DNA of 64,000 bases from Cenococcum geophilum 1.58 (lineage: Eukaryota > Ascomycota > Dothideomycetes > Gloniales > Gloniaceae). The translations under genes were made by a program, and so were the position numbers. The notes under the pieces are model-generated. The model did not search any database and was not told the origin of the DNA. It saw only the letters and a program-made list of their open reading frames with translations. Shown piece after piece: positions 31,560 to 44,871 of the stretch (position 1 is the stretch's first letter; every line of letters starts with the position of its first letter). The stretch is from NCBI GenBank assembly GCA_001692895.1, contig KV748184.1, positions 1,364,001 through 1,428,000 of the forward strand, in the 5' to 3' direction.

Positions 31560-32866
31560 CCCGTTACTTAGGGTATTTAGGGTTATATTTATAAAATCCG
31601 ATAGTATTGATTATAATTCTGCTCTTAATATAGTAGATATACTATTTACCTTTATCGTTAAACCGGAACACCTAGCTATTATATTCTTTATAGTGGATTC
31701 CCTACAAAGAAAGAAAAGTGCGGCTATATTAAATAAGGTCGTTTCTAGTTTTATCTAAGTCCGGGTAAAATTAAAAAGGATATGCTACTAGGGTATTTAT
31801 TTGGACCGTTTCCTAAAACTTATTAATCTTAATCCATCTAATAGCTTCTCTAATCCTTTTCCTATTAAAATCTAAATAGCGACCCTTAATACGGAAGTAT
31901 GCAGAACTATTTAGTTCTACTTTCTCCTTACTATAGGTATATTTAAGGCATCTTCTTACCTAGGTGCCTGCGCAAATAGAGTAAATATCTAAGTTAGGCT
32001 TAAATAGGGCCTAGAGTAGGTTATATATAATCTCCCCTCTCTTAATAAGCGAGAGGAGATATTTAGTAGTTAACTTATACGTATTGTTAATGTAGTTAAT
32101 TAAGAGGTCTAGATGCTTTAAATTCCTAGCGTCCTTTCCATTATTTCCGTGGCTTTAGTACGATTCTATATTTAGAAGGAAATAATATAGGATATTCTGT
32201 TTGATCTACGCGGAAAATAAGCGTTTAAACTTAGAAAATGGGTAAACTCTATAAGGCTTGCTATACTAAAGGCATATCCTCTATAAAAGAGACTACGCGT
32301 ATATCTTAAAGGATTACCCTTAAAATGTCTTATAATAATTCGGACTTAATGTTAATATAGTAAGTAGGTTCTTTAGTTAACCTATCTACACTTTTATAAG
32401 TAGAGAAGAGGCCCTTATAGGAATACTTTCTTACTAATTTAAGCCCGAATAATAAACACGTATTACTTTAGTTTACTTAGTAAGCCCGTTAGGGTTACTA
32501 GCTTAGCAATTTTATATTTATAGGCCTTTTTATCCTATCTATAATACTATAGTGTTAGCCGTGTCTACTTATCTCTTTAACGACTTATACTTTATCTACT
32601 TCCTTATATGCTAGCTTTGATACTTAGGCTTTAGCTTCTTTAGGTTTAAGGTTATCCTTAATTAAACCCTTAAAAGCTTTAGGCGTAGTGGTAGGTTTAG
32701 GCAGCGCCTTCTTAGCTATAATTACCCTAATAGCGTTAACGACTTTCTAAGCAATACGCAAGATAATGGCGTTATAGTTTGGCAACAGATTAGGGCTACT
32801 TAGAGAAGTTACTGTAGGTTAGGTGGTTAAGCCATTTAGCTTTATAACTTTAGGCGTAGTAGACAT
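31560..32866 (-). pseudogene. AAA+ ATPase of the DUF7025 type, N-terminal part
   Basis: The minus strand starts at ATG 32866 (MSTTPKVIKLNGLT). Downstream, with one or two frame changes, it reads LDLLINYINNTYKLTTKYLL, LLWALFKPNLDIYSICAGT-like, EKVELNSSAYFRIKGRYLDF, LVAYPF and RIIINTIGFYKYNPKYP. These blocks match the DUF7025 region that precedes the AAA+ ATPase domain in a large family of fungal proteins. The ATPase domain itself is absent: the reading ends near 31560, next to the copia LTR, which probably cut it. Gln/Trp codons have become stops. It may be a duplicated host gene hit by RIP. Cellular role of the family is poorly known. Confidence 0.68.
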
Positions 32867-33379
32867 TTATAAAGCTTTAATAAGGTATTAGTTTTTATAG
32901 GGAAAAAAGGGTATAATAGGTTAATAAGCTGCCTCTTAAGGAGGGTCTGCCTATTCTTATACTTATTAATAGATCTAATAAACGAGATCCGCCCTCTCTT
33001 ATATCTATTAATACGGTATAAGCTATGCTATGGGTATATCTACACCCCTCTTTTAGTAATAGGCTACCCTCCCTAATTAATCCTAGCAGACTTTAGTTAA
33101 GATATATTAATATTATTTCCGTCGTGGTAAATAAAGCTATGGTGTACGTGCTTGCCGTACTTATAAAAATAGTCCCCTGGCTTATATATAGGATTTCAAC
33201 TCTAGCACTAGAGTAAGCTTAAAAAAAGATATCGCCTAAAGTATAGAAGTGCTCTAATTAACATATAGAAGATAGGTAATATCTTAGGTCGAATTAAAGA
33301 TATAAGTGCAGAATTGGTGCTAGCAATCTAGCTATGCATTATTTAGCTAGGGGAAGTGGCATATAATTGGGCTAACCGT
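32867..33379. other. Upstream region of AAA+ relic, no gene
   Basis: AT-rich with no frame I can support. A short inverted word gagatccgccctctcttata occurs near 32990. Confidence 0.4.
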
Positions 33380-33590
33380 CCCGTCTCGTCTCGTCTTGTC
33401 TTGTCTCTTCCCTTTCCTTCTCTTCTCTTCCTCCTTCTCTTCTCTTCTCTTCTTTCTTCTCTTCCTCCTTTTTTCTCTTCCTCCTTCCCTTCCCCTACCT
33501 TCCTCCCTCCTTTCTCTTCCTCCTTCCCTTCCCGTCTCTTCTTATCTCGCTCTTTCTCGTCCTAGCGCTCTTTATCCTTCTTTTTATTCT
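33380..33590. repeat. Pyrimidine tract (ct/ttcctc-rich)
   Basis: About 210 bp nearly free of purines on the plus strand, starting with tctcg/tctt units and continuing as cttcctccttcc units. The open frames over it, rich in Ser/Leu/Phe, are composition artefacts. Such tracts can form triplex DNA and often mark decayed poly-purine or promoter sequences. Confidence 0.9.
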
Positions 33591-33599
33591 TAGTTAAAC

Positions 33600-36500
33600 T
33601 TCTAATGGCGCTAAATAACTGGTTTTACGAGCTACTTAAGGAAAAAAGAAAGACGTTCAACGCTAATACGTATCTATTACCCTCCTATTAGAATAACGCG
33701 TTTAAATCGTGCCTTAAGGTACTATGAGAAAACGCGACATTCTTAGAGAAACGGTTAAGCTCGTAATAAAGTATAAGGCTATATGCACGCACTCTATTAA
33801 CGGACGTTTTTATTAGCTTAGGTTTTAAAGTATTCTTCCTATACACTTTAGTAGCGCCTATCTTAAAACTGGCAATAGTATTAGTAAAAAACCTCCTCTA
33901 AGAGCTTTAAGGATAATAGGAGAATTACCCTTACCCCCGCGGTCTTATAGTTGCTATAAGTACACTTTATAAGGCTAATTTAATTAGCATATTAATTCCT
34001 TCGCCTCTAAAACGTCTATCTTTAAAGGTGGATCCCTCTACTAGTATAAAACAGCCTTATATTTTAAATAAATTATTAATAAATATTATTAAAGGAATAC
34101 CTAATATTAGCCTAAGACTCTTAGTTATTAGAGAGGCATTCTAAAGCTTCTATCCCTTAAGACGCCTATTAAACGCTTAGTATATAAGTCTTAGGTACTC
34201 GTTAATTGGTTACTTATATATCTTAGAGCAAGATTTATTATAAAAGGAAAGTATAATCTTATCTAATAATCCTAAAACTAACGGTTAGACACCTTGTTCC
34301 CTAAATTTAATATATTAATACTTATTTAAGATAAACGCCTCTTCTAAAAGTCCTCTAAGCGCTATTATGCTAGTATATTATTAAGTTATAAATAAACCAT
34401 TATTAAAGCGTCCCTAGTTAGAATTATAGCAAACTCTAGGTTTATAAAATAACCTTTAATAAGATATCGCACCTATAGTTAATATTAAATAGGAAATTTA
34501 ATATTGCTAGGGAAGGGCTAGTACTTTTCTTTTTTATTTATAAGGCGCTATATAATTAAAAATCTTCTTAAGCTATTTTGCACCGGGATAAAGATAAGCA
34601 ATTTATAGAAAAAGGAAAAGAAAAGAGGAGGACTAGCGGTTATAAATTACCTGTTTATGTACCTGCTAGAAACTATTAGTAAGAACACTCTCTTTATACT
34701 TAAGATTGGCTATAATAATAGATAGAATATCTCCAATTTATTTAGTTTGGGGGACCTAGATATTCTAAAGTTTAAGAAAAATGCCGTAGAAGAAGCTAGA
34801 GATTAACTTTTATCCGTAAATAAATAGCATATATCGCTTTAGATTACCACTTATTACTACCTCTTTTCTAACTTAATCCGTGCCTATATTATATAATATT
34901 TATACCTAATAAGAACCTCTCTCATTACTTATCTATTTTTTATACCTAATTTTTTAACCAGCTTCCCTTTACTATTTATAATATTATATAATCTGCCTTA
35001 AAATGCTATAGTTATGTCCTTCATTATGTTAAATTTATAAGCTCTAATCTTCTCCTATTCCCCACTAAGCGCCTTATCCCTGGCCTTAGCGGACATAGTT
35101 TATATAGCTAGAAGTATAACTACGTAAGTCGGCGAGACTAGTGGCTATAAAGGAGAGGTATTAAGTAAATATTATCTTTTATAAAGCGTTCTTAATTATA
35201 GATAGCCGTTTAAGGAGGAATGGCAGCTAATTTAAGAATTTATTTCTAAATAAAAGGCCGTAAAGTACATGCGTATTAAAGCACAACTATTATAGAAGAT
35301 GTAAGTAATTAGGCACATGCTGCGCGGAATAGCTAAGCTAATATTTACCTTAATAGTAAGAATAGAATTGCTAGATAACTATAAGAGGCAGAACGTAAGA
35401 AATATAAAAAGAGGTAAATTATAGGCTTAAATAGAGAGTAGCTTTACGGAACTGTACTGCAAATAATCTACAAAGTAGGGTTAAAGGAAATTTATAAGGG
35501 AAAATAGAGGTGTTACTATAGTTAATAGGTTTATAGCTATTTAGTTATTAGTGCCTAATAGAAAGGCTTATATAAAAGAATTATTAAGCAGGCTAAGCTA
35601 CGGCTAGATTTACTTTACCCTATTATTAAAGCTTTCTAGCATAGAATATTATGTGTATAATTAGGCTACTAGCTAAATAGTAGAACGGGTAAAGCGTCCG
35701 CTATAACGCGTATTTTAGCTATATATTAAAATCACCAGATATATATAACCCCTCCGCTAACTAAAATATCTTATAAGGATTAGATTCTTATAGCTTATTC
35801 TTATTTATAAGGCAAATTAACTGCAGCTAGTTTATACGCCTTTACATCGTATATATAAGTTAATTAATTATTAACACCTAACTTTATATTGTTCGGACTG
35901 CCGCTTGGTTTTAGCTATATTATATAATTTAAATTAACTAGCCAAGTTATAAACGTAGTTTTAGCCTCGCATTCTCTATTGTCTATAGCGTTGTAAGTAG
36001 TAATATAAGTGGCTCTTACTTACCGCCCTTAAAAAAGTAATGCTTTTACGGACCTTTTTATGCAGCCCTTATATAATAGGAAATGCGCTATAAATAGATC
36101 AAGTTAGAAATGGAATATATAATAAGAAATATCCTATCGCCTAGAAAACTGTCTTATATTTAAAGTGGGCGGAGTCTTAATACCTAAGGGAATGCGTATT
36201 CTTGCCTCACTTTTTTAAGCCTCTATATTAACGCTACGCTAAATTATAAGTAATACGCCTTAGTTTCGTAATACGTCTCTTCGCAATATATAAAATATAT
36301 TACTATAAAACACGATACATTAAATGTGGCTATATAGTAGAAAGCATAAGAGTAAAGCAGTGTGGAAATAACTGCTAGATAACTGAGGATGTTTATATAG
36401 GCTAGTTAACCAATTAAGAGGAAGTATGCCGCTTATGTTAAGGATAAGGTAAGTAGGACTAGCTAATATTATCTTAGTCCTTAATTATATGCTAATATTT

Positions 36501-38650
36501 ATAGAATCCTTATACCGTTTTTTAGGAGGGTTTATTTGCGGCTATAGGGGTAGATAGGTAATAGCTTCTAGGAGAAGTTATAAATTGCTAAGTAATAACA
36601 CTAAGGGTATAAGAGTATGCAATATTATTATTACTAATAGTCTAGAATTAAACGCTGCTAGTTGTTCCTATAGATGTCCTATAATATATATCTACAATTT
36701 TAATACCTGCCCGTCTAACATTTTTTAATAACTTCCCTATACGCAAGTCCCTTAGTATCTAAAAACTAACCTATACTAAACTAATATTGCGCTTTCTCCT
36801 CGGATAAGTCCTAAAAAGGTAGTATTTTGGTAATAATCTCATATATTATTAACCTAAGACTAAAAAGGTTACTTATAATAGAGGGACTTTTATCCTAGCT
36901 TTTATAAGAGCGCCTGTATAGACCTATAGTCGGTATAAGTCCTTATAAGCCTAAGCTAGTAAAGTTATATATCTAGAGAGACAGATTATTAGTAAGCAGA
37001 TAGTTTTAGGTACTAGGGTCGCTCTAGATAATATCATTACTATATAAGTATTACAGTCCCCTAGTTGCCTATATAATCTAGTTACGCCGCTATAAGGCAA
37101 TAATAGAGGACGCAGCTGTTAATGTAAGGTAGTTTTAAAGCGTGCCTATTAGTATATACTCTAGGCAGATGCCGTCGCCCATAGTCTTATAGTACTGTAG
37201 TAAGTATAGGTATTAGCTAAGGCGCTTATAGACGGCCTTTTTGCGCTAGATATTACGCGCTAAAAGTACTTATTTATACTGGGCCTGCTAGATCACAGCC
37301 TTACCGTCACATTAAGAAAATTTATACTAGAAAGGCGACTTTAGCACCCAATTATTGTGATCCTTTAATAGGCTAACTAGGCCGCTAGTCCCTATTCTAA
37401 GTGAGGGCACTTAAGTATCGTCCAGTGCAATAATAATGGGGTACTTAGTTAAGCCTTATATATTAAAAGAATCTTAAGAATAAAAGATATAGCTAGATAC
37501 TGGTTAGAATGGAGGTATAGAGGTATAGAGGTATTTAAGGTGTATAAGGGATAGCCTAAAGAATCTTTAGTAACTAGAGGGTACGCTAACTAAGCGCAGC
37601 CTCTAGATTAATCTCTAGCGTGTTTTGTTTTATTTACTAACTTAGTTTACCTATAGTTCCTATACTACCTTCTTACACTGCCCTTTAAAGTATATAACGC
37701 TGTAGTGTTACAGAACTTATAGACGATAAATATTCTATAAAAACCCTATAAAAGCCGCTAAAGATCTAAGTCTCCTATAAAGCCCTATAAGCGACATTAG
37801 AGAAAGGGAGGAAATTCTAAAAGATATAGCGGAGTTTGCTGCTAAAAGAGAGCGGCGTTTATAGATAATGCCTAAAGAAAATATTGCAGAGAATGGGTTA
37901 CGCTTGCGACGTTAACTTAAGAGTAAACCTATATTAACGGTCCTACTACAGCCAACTCCACTTAGACATATAGCACGAGCATAATATTAAGTAGATTACT
38001 GTTCTTTTATAGAGAAAGTAGGAGGCAGGTAGGTTAAAATTAAGGATAAATATTAAATTGTATTTAATATATAGCCATGGAAGTATTTCTACGTATCCTA
38101 TCTTAAAAAAATACTTAACTTGCCTTTGCTTGCCCCTACACGCTTTAGACTTAATATAGATTATTACTAGTAGAATTAAAATTAGCCTTAGATATAGGGT
38201 TTAATATTACGGAAATGGTTTAAATATAGTGGCTGTATTAACCTACGCAAGATTATGGGGTATATTAAGGCCTATAAAAGGTATAAAAAGGAAGATAATA
38301 ATTATAATATAGCTTAGATTAAAAGGGAATTAGCGCACTAGCGCAAATATAATAATAAAGAGGGAGGGTGTAAATGCCCTCTGCCGCTAGAAGCATTAGT
38401 AGAACTATTTCTAAAGGAGTACTAAACGAATAAAGGTGACGTATGTCCCCTCTCTAAGGTACTACAATATTAATATATAGAAAGGCTAGTGTTAGCAATC
38501 TAGGTTAATGGTCTTCTAAGCCTAGGCTTTTCTTTAGTATTTTTAAAGTAGGAGGAGAATTTCTATTAAGCAGAGCTAATGTCTAATTAGTATTAAGGCT
38601 ATTATTTCTAATCTAAATGCTTTTAATTGTTTTAACTCCCTATACTCCGT
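33600..38650 (+). other. Large degenerate region, coding origin likely but unrecognised
   Basis: The plus strand gives long stretches where only TAA/TAG at Gln-like positions interrupt the frame. These include ATG 33605 (MALNNWFYELLKEKRKTF), 35240-35460 with KYMRIKAQLLQKMQVIRHML, and 38240-38600. The opposite strand is also fairly open at 36600-37500 (YLYSNDIIQSDPSTQNYLL), so I cannot fix the coding strand everywhere. No transposase, polymerase or helicase motif was found. Confidence 0.35.
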
Positions 38651-41600
38651 TTTAACTAGCTATATATAAAAAAAATAGGATAAGTATATTAAGAAGATTA
38701 TAGGCCAGGTCTCTAAATTTTCCGTAATATTATAAAACTTTACCGCTTTAGACGAAATTGGATAATAAAGGGAAAGAGAAATTCCGGAGACTAACTCCTT
38801 TAGGGAGATTGGAATTATTTCTTAATATTAGCACAGTGTGTATAATTCTATAGATAAAATAGTAAGGGAATTCAGCAGCAAATAGGATAAAGTGCTATAG
38901 TTATAATAAACCTTACTCTATAAGAACGGTTTAGGAGATACTAAGGATATCGCAGCGGCTTTAATAAATCACTTCCCTTATAATATATGCTAGTGCGCCT
39001 GTACTACACCCAGCGTCTAATCTGGAAAGCAACCAAATATATTATCCTACTTTATACCTATCTTATTCTTATACGCGAGTAAGCGCTAATTATTTAACTT
39101 TAGCTATAGCTAATATGTTTGGATTTATACGCGCCTATACTCTCTATAGAGCCACCTATTATTAGCGGCGGCGCTAGTATTAGAATTACTACTGCCTAAG
39201 CTTTCGCTACCTAAGCTTTAGCTACTATTCCCAAAATCGTTATCTCTGTCATTGTCGTCCTTGTTATTATCTAGACTAATAGCATTATTATTAATACCTT
39301 TACTGTGCAGACTACGCGTAATAGTTTTGCTAGTAGTATAGTTACTACTTTACTGCGTTAAGCTTAGACTAGCGTATACGTTTAGCGTATTATTATACTA
39401 ATAGCCTACTAATAGCTATAAATCTAATGTTAACTGCGTTATATAGATAAGTTGCCCTATATTACCAAGCAAGTTATATATAATTATTAACAGTTTTAAA
39501 GATAACTTTAACGTTATCTTATTTTAATAGATAATCGCTATTACTAATGTTATACATTCTGGCACCTAGTAAAGGGTAATATTGGTTAGCTAATAGTCCG
39601 TATAGTCGCTCTATCTATAATTAACGGTGTAGTTATATACTACCTTTGCTCTTAGAGAAGATATTTAAAGGGAGGCAAACCGAGTTATAATGTTTACTTT
39701 AAATCTAGAGTAGCGGCGTACTGGTGATAACTTTAGATATTATAATGTTCTTATAGGCCTTATACTCCCATTAAGCCGTTTAAGACTTATTCCTATTAGA
39801 CCGCGCCGCTTATCCTAGAATAGATAATTGCTACGTTTATATCGCTATAAAGTTACTATACTAGCCCTATAGGACACCTCCTAGTCGCTATTAGGGTCGT
39901 CCTCGCCGCTTTCCCTAACCTTACTATTACTGCTATTGCTTTTATCTTTACCCGTATATATATCCTTACTAACATATTAATCGCCCTCTGTTTATCTATA
40001 TAGAGAAACTAATTGTCTTAAGGGCTCTAGCGGCCCTATATTTAGCCTATACCCTTAGTATTTACTATCCCTACTATTTACTAAATTAAGAATATCGCTT
40101 TAAGGTAAGTCTAGGATATTGGCATTATTGTCTTTATTACTACCGTCTAGGTTACTAGTATTTAGATTATTACTAGTTTTAAAAGGCGAAATTAGGCTAC
40201 CGCGGCCTAGCGGTGGCGTTAACTTTAGTATGTATACAGAACTAGATATAAGGCTCTCTGCCTATAGCTAGGCTAACCTCTACCGCTTTACTAAATAAGA
40301 GTCTTCTAGAGCTAGTTTTAAGGTTAAGTCCAGCACTTCTATAGAGGAGATAGCCGTATTAGTGGATAAAGTGCGCTTCCGCTTATATATTATAGACGGC
40401 CGACTTATTATACCTAAATCCTTATAGAGAGGTTTGTCCCGCTCTAGTAAATTATCTTTAAATACGTTAAAATAGGGACTCTATAAGTCTGTAAGAAAAT
40501 TACTTACTATTATATACGCCTTTGGTATTTTTTTATAGAGGGGGCGCGTATGCTAGCTGTATCTAGACTATTATCCTAATATTCCGGCAACCCGCTACTA
40601 GATTAGATATCCCCTATACTATAGCTTGCTCTAGCTGCATCGTCCTTTAGAACTAAAGGAAATTATATTATTAATTAGTAAATAAGAGCCGTAACGCCAT
40701 TAATATACCTACCTAGACTGCTTTTATTAAACAACCTATTTATAGCTAAGTTTATCTCCTTAACGCCTATAGCCTAGTTAGCCCCTTCCTAGCTAGGCTA
40801 GTAACTCTATAGTATCTGTAAAGGAATGGAGCTAAGATTACCTTCGCCGTCTACACGTATATATTAGCCGATATTTATTTTCTTATACCGTTTAAGACGT
40901 AAATAATACCTTAATATAGCGAACCTAAAGAATTAATAGCTCTTACTAGAGCTAGTAGTCCTAGATCTAGAGAACACAACGCTTTAGAGTTTAGTAGATT
41001 AGTTAAAAAGTTGTTAATATTAGCCTATTCTCTATTATATTTAGGGGAGCCAGCTTCGCTAAGGTTAGGTTTTATTATTTTAGGCTTCGCCTTAGGCTTA
41101 GCCTTAGATTTCGTCTTAGGCTTAAGTATTAGAGAAATATAAGGAACATATTTTATAGGAGGAAGTAAAGGGGTAAGTAAAAGAGTACTAAAAGAGGAGG
41201 CTATTTTAGTGCTAAGATTTACTAGCTTCTCTAGTTATAAGGATGGGAGCTAGTCTAGAGGTTAAAATATATAGCTACCTCTCTAAGCTAAGGAGTGTTA
41301 CTTTATATACTGCTACTAATAACGCCGCCTAAGGTAGGATTGTAAGGAACTTATATAAATGCCATATCCTAGCGCATAAGCTTAGTTGTAGGGGGCAGTG
41401 TAAGGGAGCTGCCTATATTAGGGGGAGTGAGGACTAGCTTAACGTCCTATTACCCTTAGCGTCTTTAAGACGATTATATATTGTACTTATAAGCGCCGCA
41501 GAGGCTCTATCGTAATAAGAGTATACACAGCTCCCTGGGTAATTGGCTAGTAAATATTATAAAAAACCCTCCAGACCGTTTTCTGTATCTTAGTATACTT

Positions 41601-42650
41601 ATTTACGTTATAACCTACCGTCCGCATCTTTTAGCTAATTAAGGATCTATATTACTTTAAATAAAACCGCCAATTTTTAGCTAATTCTTTAATTATCGGC
41701 CAACCCCTTACGTAGGACGAGGCTATGTTAAATAACGCATTAATAACCAATTCTCGCCGGTATTGCCCTATATTGGTTAGATAGTTAGCTTAGAGGGCTT
41801 TGTTTACGTCTTATAGCGCGCCCAACGCCATTATTAAGCTATTATTGGCCAACTTCTAGGCACTAGCTCCCTACTAGTTGCATTATAATGTTATAACCAC
41901 GCTAGACACTTTATATAAGGCGAAGCATCCTATAGAGGCTATAATAATAACGTAAAGGTTATAGGAATAAAATTAATGCCTTATGCTAGTGACTTACTGC
42001 GTTATTACTAAGGGATCTAGCCCTAGTAGGACACGAATAACGGAGCGCAGATTGGCTAGCGTATTCTACTAAAGGGCTAAAGTTAGAGAGTATAATGCAA
42101 GGTAATTAGAGCTAAGATAATAGTATAAGTGCTATATATTCTTTAGCTAAAATATATATTAGGTAGTGCGTAGCGAATACTATTAGTAACCTTAAGGTAG
42201 AGAATAAGTTCCTAAACGTATAGGCTAGCATTAACTATATAACTAGTAGGAGGTATCGCCACTTTAACCGTAGCCGTAACTCGCCTAAGAGGAGAGAGTA
42301 AAAGTTAATAAAAGAAGGATAGGGAGAGTGTGCGAGAGAGAAGGAGAAATGTCTATAAACTACTTATAGGGACAAGTCTAGAAGCGGCTTCTCTAGCGGC
42401 GGCTTAGGGTACCTAGAAGTAGATGGCACAGTATATATAGAAATAAGATAATAGGGAGGAATGGATTAGTAGAAGCAGAGTTAGGGATAGTATATATGCT
42501 GCGGCAAAGTTTAAAAAAAAAAGCCTTATAATAGATGATTGGGGTGTAATAGAGGGGGCAGCTGGGATAGGCGGAAGAAGAGCGAGGGGGGAAAGAGATA
42601 GAGTAGAAAGAAAAAGTTAAGAAGGATAGAGGATAAAAGACGCTAAAAGG
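38651..42650 (-). other. Degenerate region with minus-strand reading frame, unrecognised
   Basis: From about 42300 to 39000 the minus strand keeps a readable frame with RIP-type stops: NALFNIASSYVRGWPIIKEL near 41690-41750, a basic low-complexity run KPKTKSKAKPKAKPK near 41085-41130, LLNSKALCSLDLGLLALVRA near 40950-41010, and a Ser/Asn/Asp-rich C-terminus (SSQSLGSESLGSSNSN near 39180-39230). The layout (globular, Lys-Pro linker, globular, acidic/Ser tail) looks like a cellular or large transposon protein, but I recognise no family. 42300-42650 is purine-rich and non-coding. Confidence 0.35.
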
Positions 42651-42759
42651 AGGGCCTTTTATGGTGGTTGTTAAGGAAGATTGCCAGTTAGGGTATAGCG
42701 CAAAAGTTGTAAGCGAGGCGCGGATTACCTAAATGGGGAGCCTCCATTTCCTAATGCAG

Positions 42760-44286
42760 GCTTGCCGTTAGATTGTTTACTTTAAGACAATTAATAGCAA
42801 TAGGGAGTAGGTAAGTTAAGTTAACGCAATTAGTATATATAGGCAGATAATACTACCATTTATTATCTTTAAAGGAAAGTAATATATAGAATCTCTATGG
42901 CAAAGTATAGAGGAAGCTGTAGGTAAATATATAATTAGAATATTAGAAAATGGCTGGTTAAATTATAAGATAGGTATATAGTGGCTTAAATATTTTAAAC
43001 GCCATACTTATTAAATGGAGGCATAGGAGGCCTCTAAAAAGGATAATAAGAACGTTAAATATTATAGCTACTAATTACTTATTATGGATGGACACAGTAA
43101 TTACGTTAATATTGATTTTATTAAGCTCTATTAGCGCTATAAGATTGTACTAATATGCCTTCTACCCTACTTTATATACTTCCTACAACCTCTTAATCTT
43201 GTCCTCTTTTTAGTACTTAAACGCCTCTATTTATATAAAGTTAACAAATATAGAGCTTGTGGTATTACTAGTATTAATAGAGAGTATTTTCTAAAGATTC
43301 TTAGTAAGATTTAACCTTATATATATACTCTTAAGTTAATTAATAAAGCCTTTATAGCAGCTGGTCTCCTACTACTTAATATTAATTATGTCCTTAAGTG
43401 CCTTATAAAGCAGCCCTTATTTTTATAACTATCTATACCTCCTTTTAATAAGCTGACGCTCCTATCCTTACCTTTATACCTAAAAACGCTAAAAAGCTAC
43501 TTAGATTGCGCTTATTACGCTTATACAATCCTTTATCCTAAAATAATACCTAAAGTAGCTAAGCTAGTTATTAAAAAGCTTATAGAACACCTATAATTAT
43601 TAAAGGATAGACTATATTTAATATAGGTAGAAAATAATAATCTTCACAATAATGTTGCAGAGAGGAGGGCTAAGAAGAAGAAGAAGTGGGTAGTGCTCTC
43701 TACTAAATTAGTACTTATTACTAAATGGGTAAAAGCAATTATTGCTACTAAGGAGGCTAAAAAGGAAGCTAAGGGATAGGCTAAAGCTATAAGAGAAGCA
43801 CTTAAGACGACTTAATAAGAGGTAGCCATAATCGCTAAGGCATAGGTTAAAGAAAGGAAGAAGGCTTATACTGCTGCTATAGAGGTAAAGAAGCTATTAG
43901 ATTAATACTAAAAGCTATTAGGGGAGGTAAATAGGGCAGTGAAGAAGGTATAGAAGATGGTTGTTACTGCGACTAATATTGTAAACAGGAAGAATATAGA
44001 TAAAGCTTAAGAGGTGGCAAATAAAGTAGCGGAAAAAGCAATATTAAAAGTAGAGGCTTTGGCAGTAATGTAGACACAATTAGAAGCTTCCTCTACTGCA
44101 GCTATTATAGCTGCTGCTTACTATAAGGCATTGCAAGAAGCTGTGAAAAAGGTAAAGGAGGCTATACAGGAGGCTACATGGGTAGAGGAGGTAGAGGATA
44201 ATAAGCTGAGTAAGTTAAGTGACGATGAGATATTAGATAAGGACATTAATGTGGAAATAGGTGACGTCTAGTTAATTAAGTAGTAA
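42760..44286 (+). pseudogene. Pogo/Fot1-type transposase, C-terminal two thirds
   Basis: The frame shows NREW near 42800, LPFIIFKGK near 42850-42880, and WLKYFKRHTY near 42980. The catalytic block LLIMDGHSNY at about 43080-43110 corresponds to LLDGHxSH, the second DDE aspartate. The LQPLNLVLFLVLKRLY block near 43185-43240 follows. A long Ala/Lys/Glu-rich coiled-coil tail (43660-44200) ends at TAG/TAA 44281-44286. The N-terminal CENP-B-like helix-turn-helix and the first catalytic Asp are not readable; the 5' part is lost or scrambled before about 42750. Stops are RIP-type. The family moves by cut and paste into TA. Confidence 0.8.
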
Positions 44287-44575
44287 TTAACACCTTAAAA
44301 TACCAGAAAATATTGATATAGAGCCTCTATTATAGAAAAATAGGGCTTTATATAACCTCTATAAGACGACTATACCGTGTGATGTTTTTACTAGTATTTT
44401 TGCCTACAAACAAGCATTTGGCAGAATTTTGGTGTTTAAAACTGTTATAACCCTATAGACCGTCATAACCCCGTTAGTTACGTTAGGCGTAATAGATATA
44501 ACTTAGGTAAAGTTTTAATGTTCCAAATGGTTATAACCTAGGGTGCGGTTAAAACCCCGTTACCTACGTTAGAGG
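44287..44575. repeat. Pogo element 3' subterminal region and end
   Basis: Two direct repeats with aaccccgtta[g/c][t/c]tacgtta (about 44470 and 44555) and three ggttataac/gttataac words. The end reads agagagttaaact, followed by ta, where the DUF3435 frame resumes. I could not find the matching left end. Confidence 0.6.
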
Positions 44576-44871
44576 TTAGAGAGTTAAACTTACCGCTGCT
44601 ACTACTCCTTAATATTGCCGAACTATAGTATAGTTAAGTCTGTGTAATTAATCTATATAATATCTAACTTATTAATATTCTCCGTATGCGCACGGTAGTA
44701 TTCTAGAGGATAAGTGTGCTCCTAAACACACCCTTTATCCGTTATCTACATATTAGACACATCGCCTCTATTAGTGTCTTTATCTACACTTGTTAGGTCT
44801 GTCACGTATTCCGAATCGTCATCTGACGCCGCTGAGGATGATGAGTATCGCTCTAAAGCACAGCGACGCAT
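44576..44871 (-). pseudogene. DUF3435-type (Starship captain-like) protein, N-terminal fragment
   Basis: ATG 44871 opens MRRCALERYSSSSAASDDDS, followed by EYVTDLTSVDKDTNRGDVSN. After single RIP-type stops come HTYPLEYYRAHTENINKLDI and NYTD...FGNIKE, up to the pogo end. The order 'DLTS-D-N-G-SN', 'YPPEYY', 'Y.D.T', 'IE..W' matches the N-terminus of fungal DUF3435 proteins as I know them. DUF3435 is the tyrosine-recombinase domain of Starship captains, and is also found in solitary copies. Only about 95 codons remain; the catalytic part is not in the readable sequence to the left. The first 55 codons are almost free of RIP changes. It could also be an unrelated protein with a similar N-terminus. 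Confidence 0.55.

Noticed and set aside
33356-33593. Two overlapping Ser/Leu/Phe-rich open frames
   Set aside because: They exist only because the pyrimidine tract contains no stop codons in those frames.
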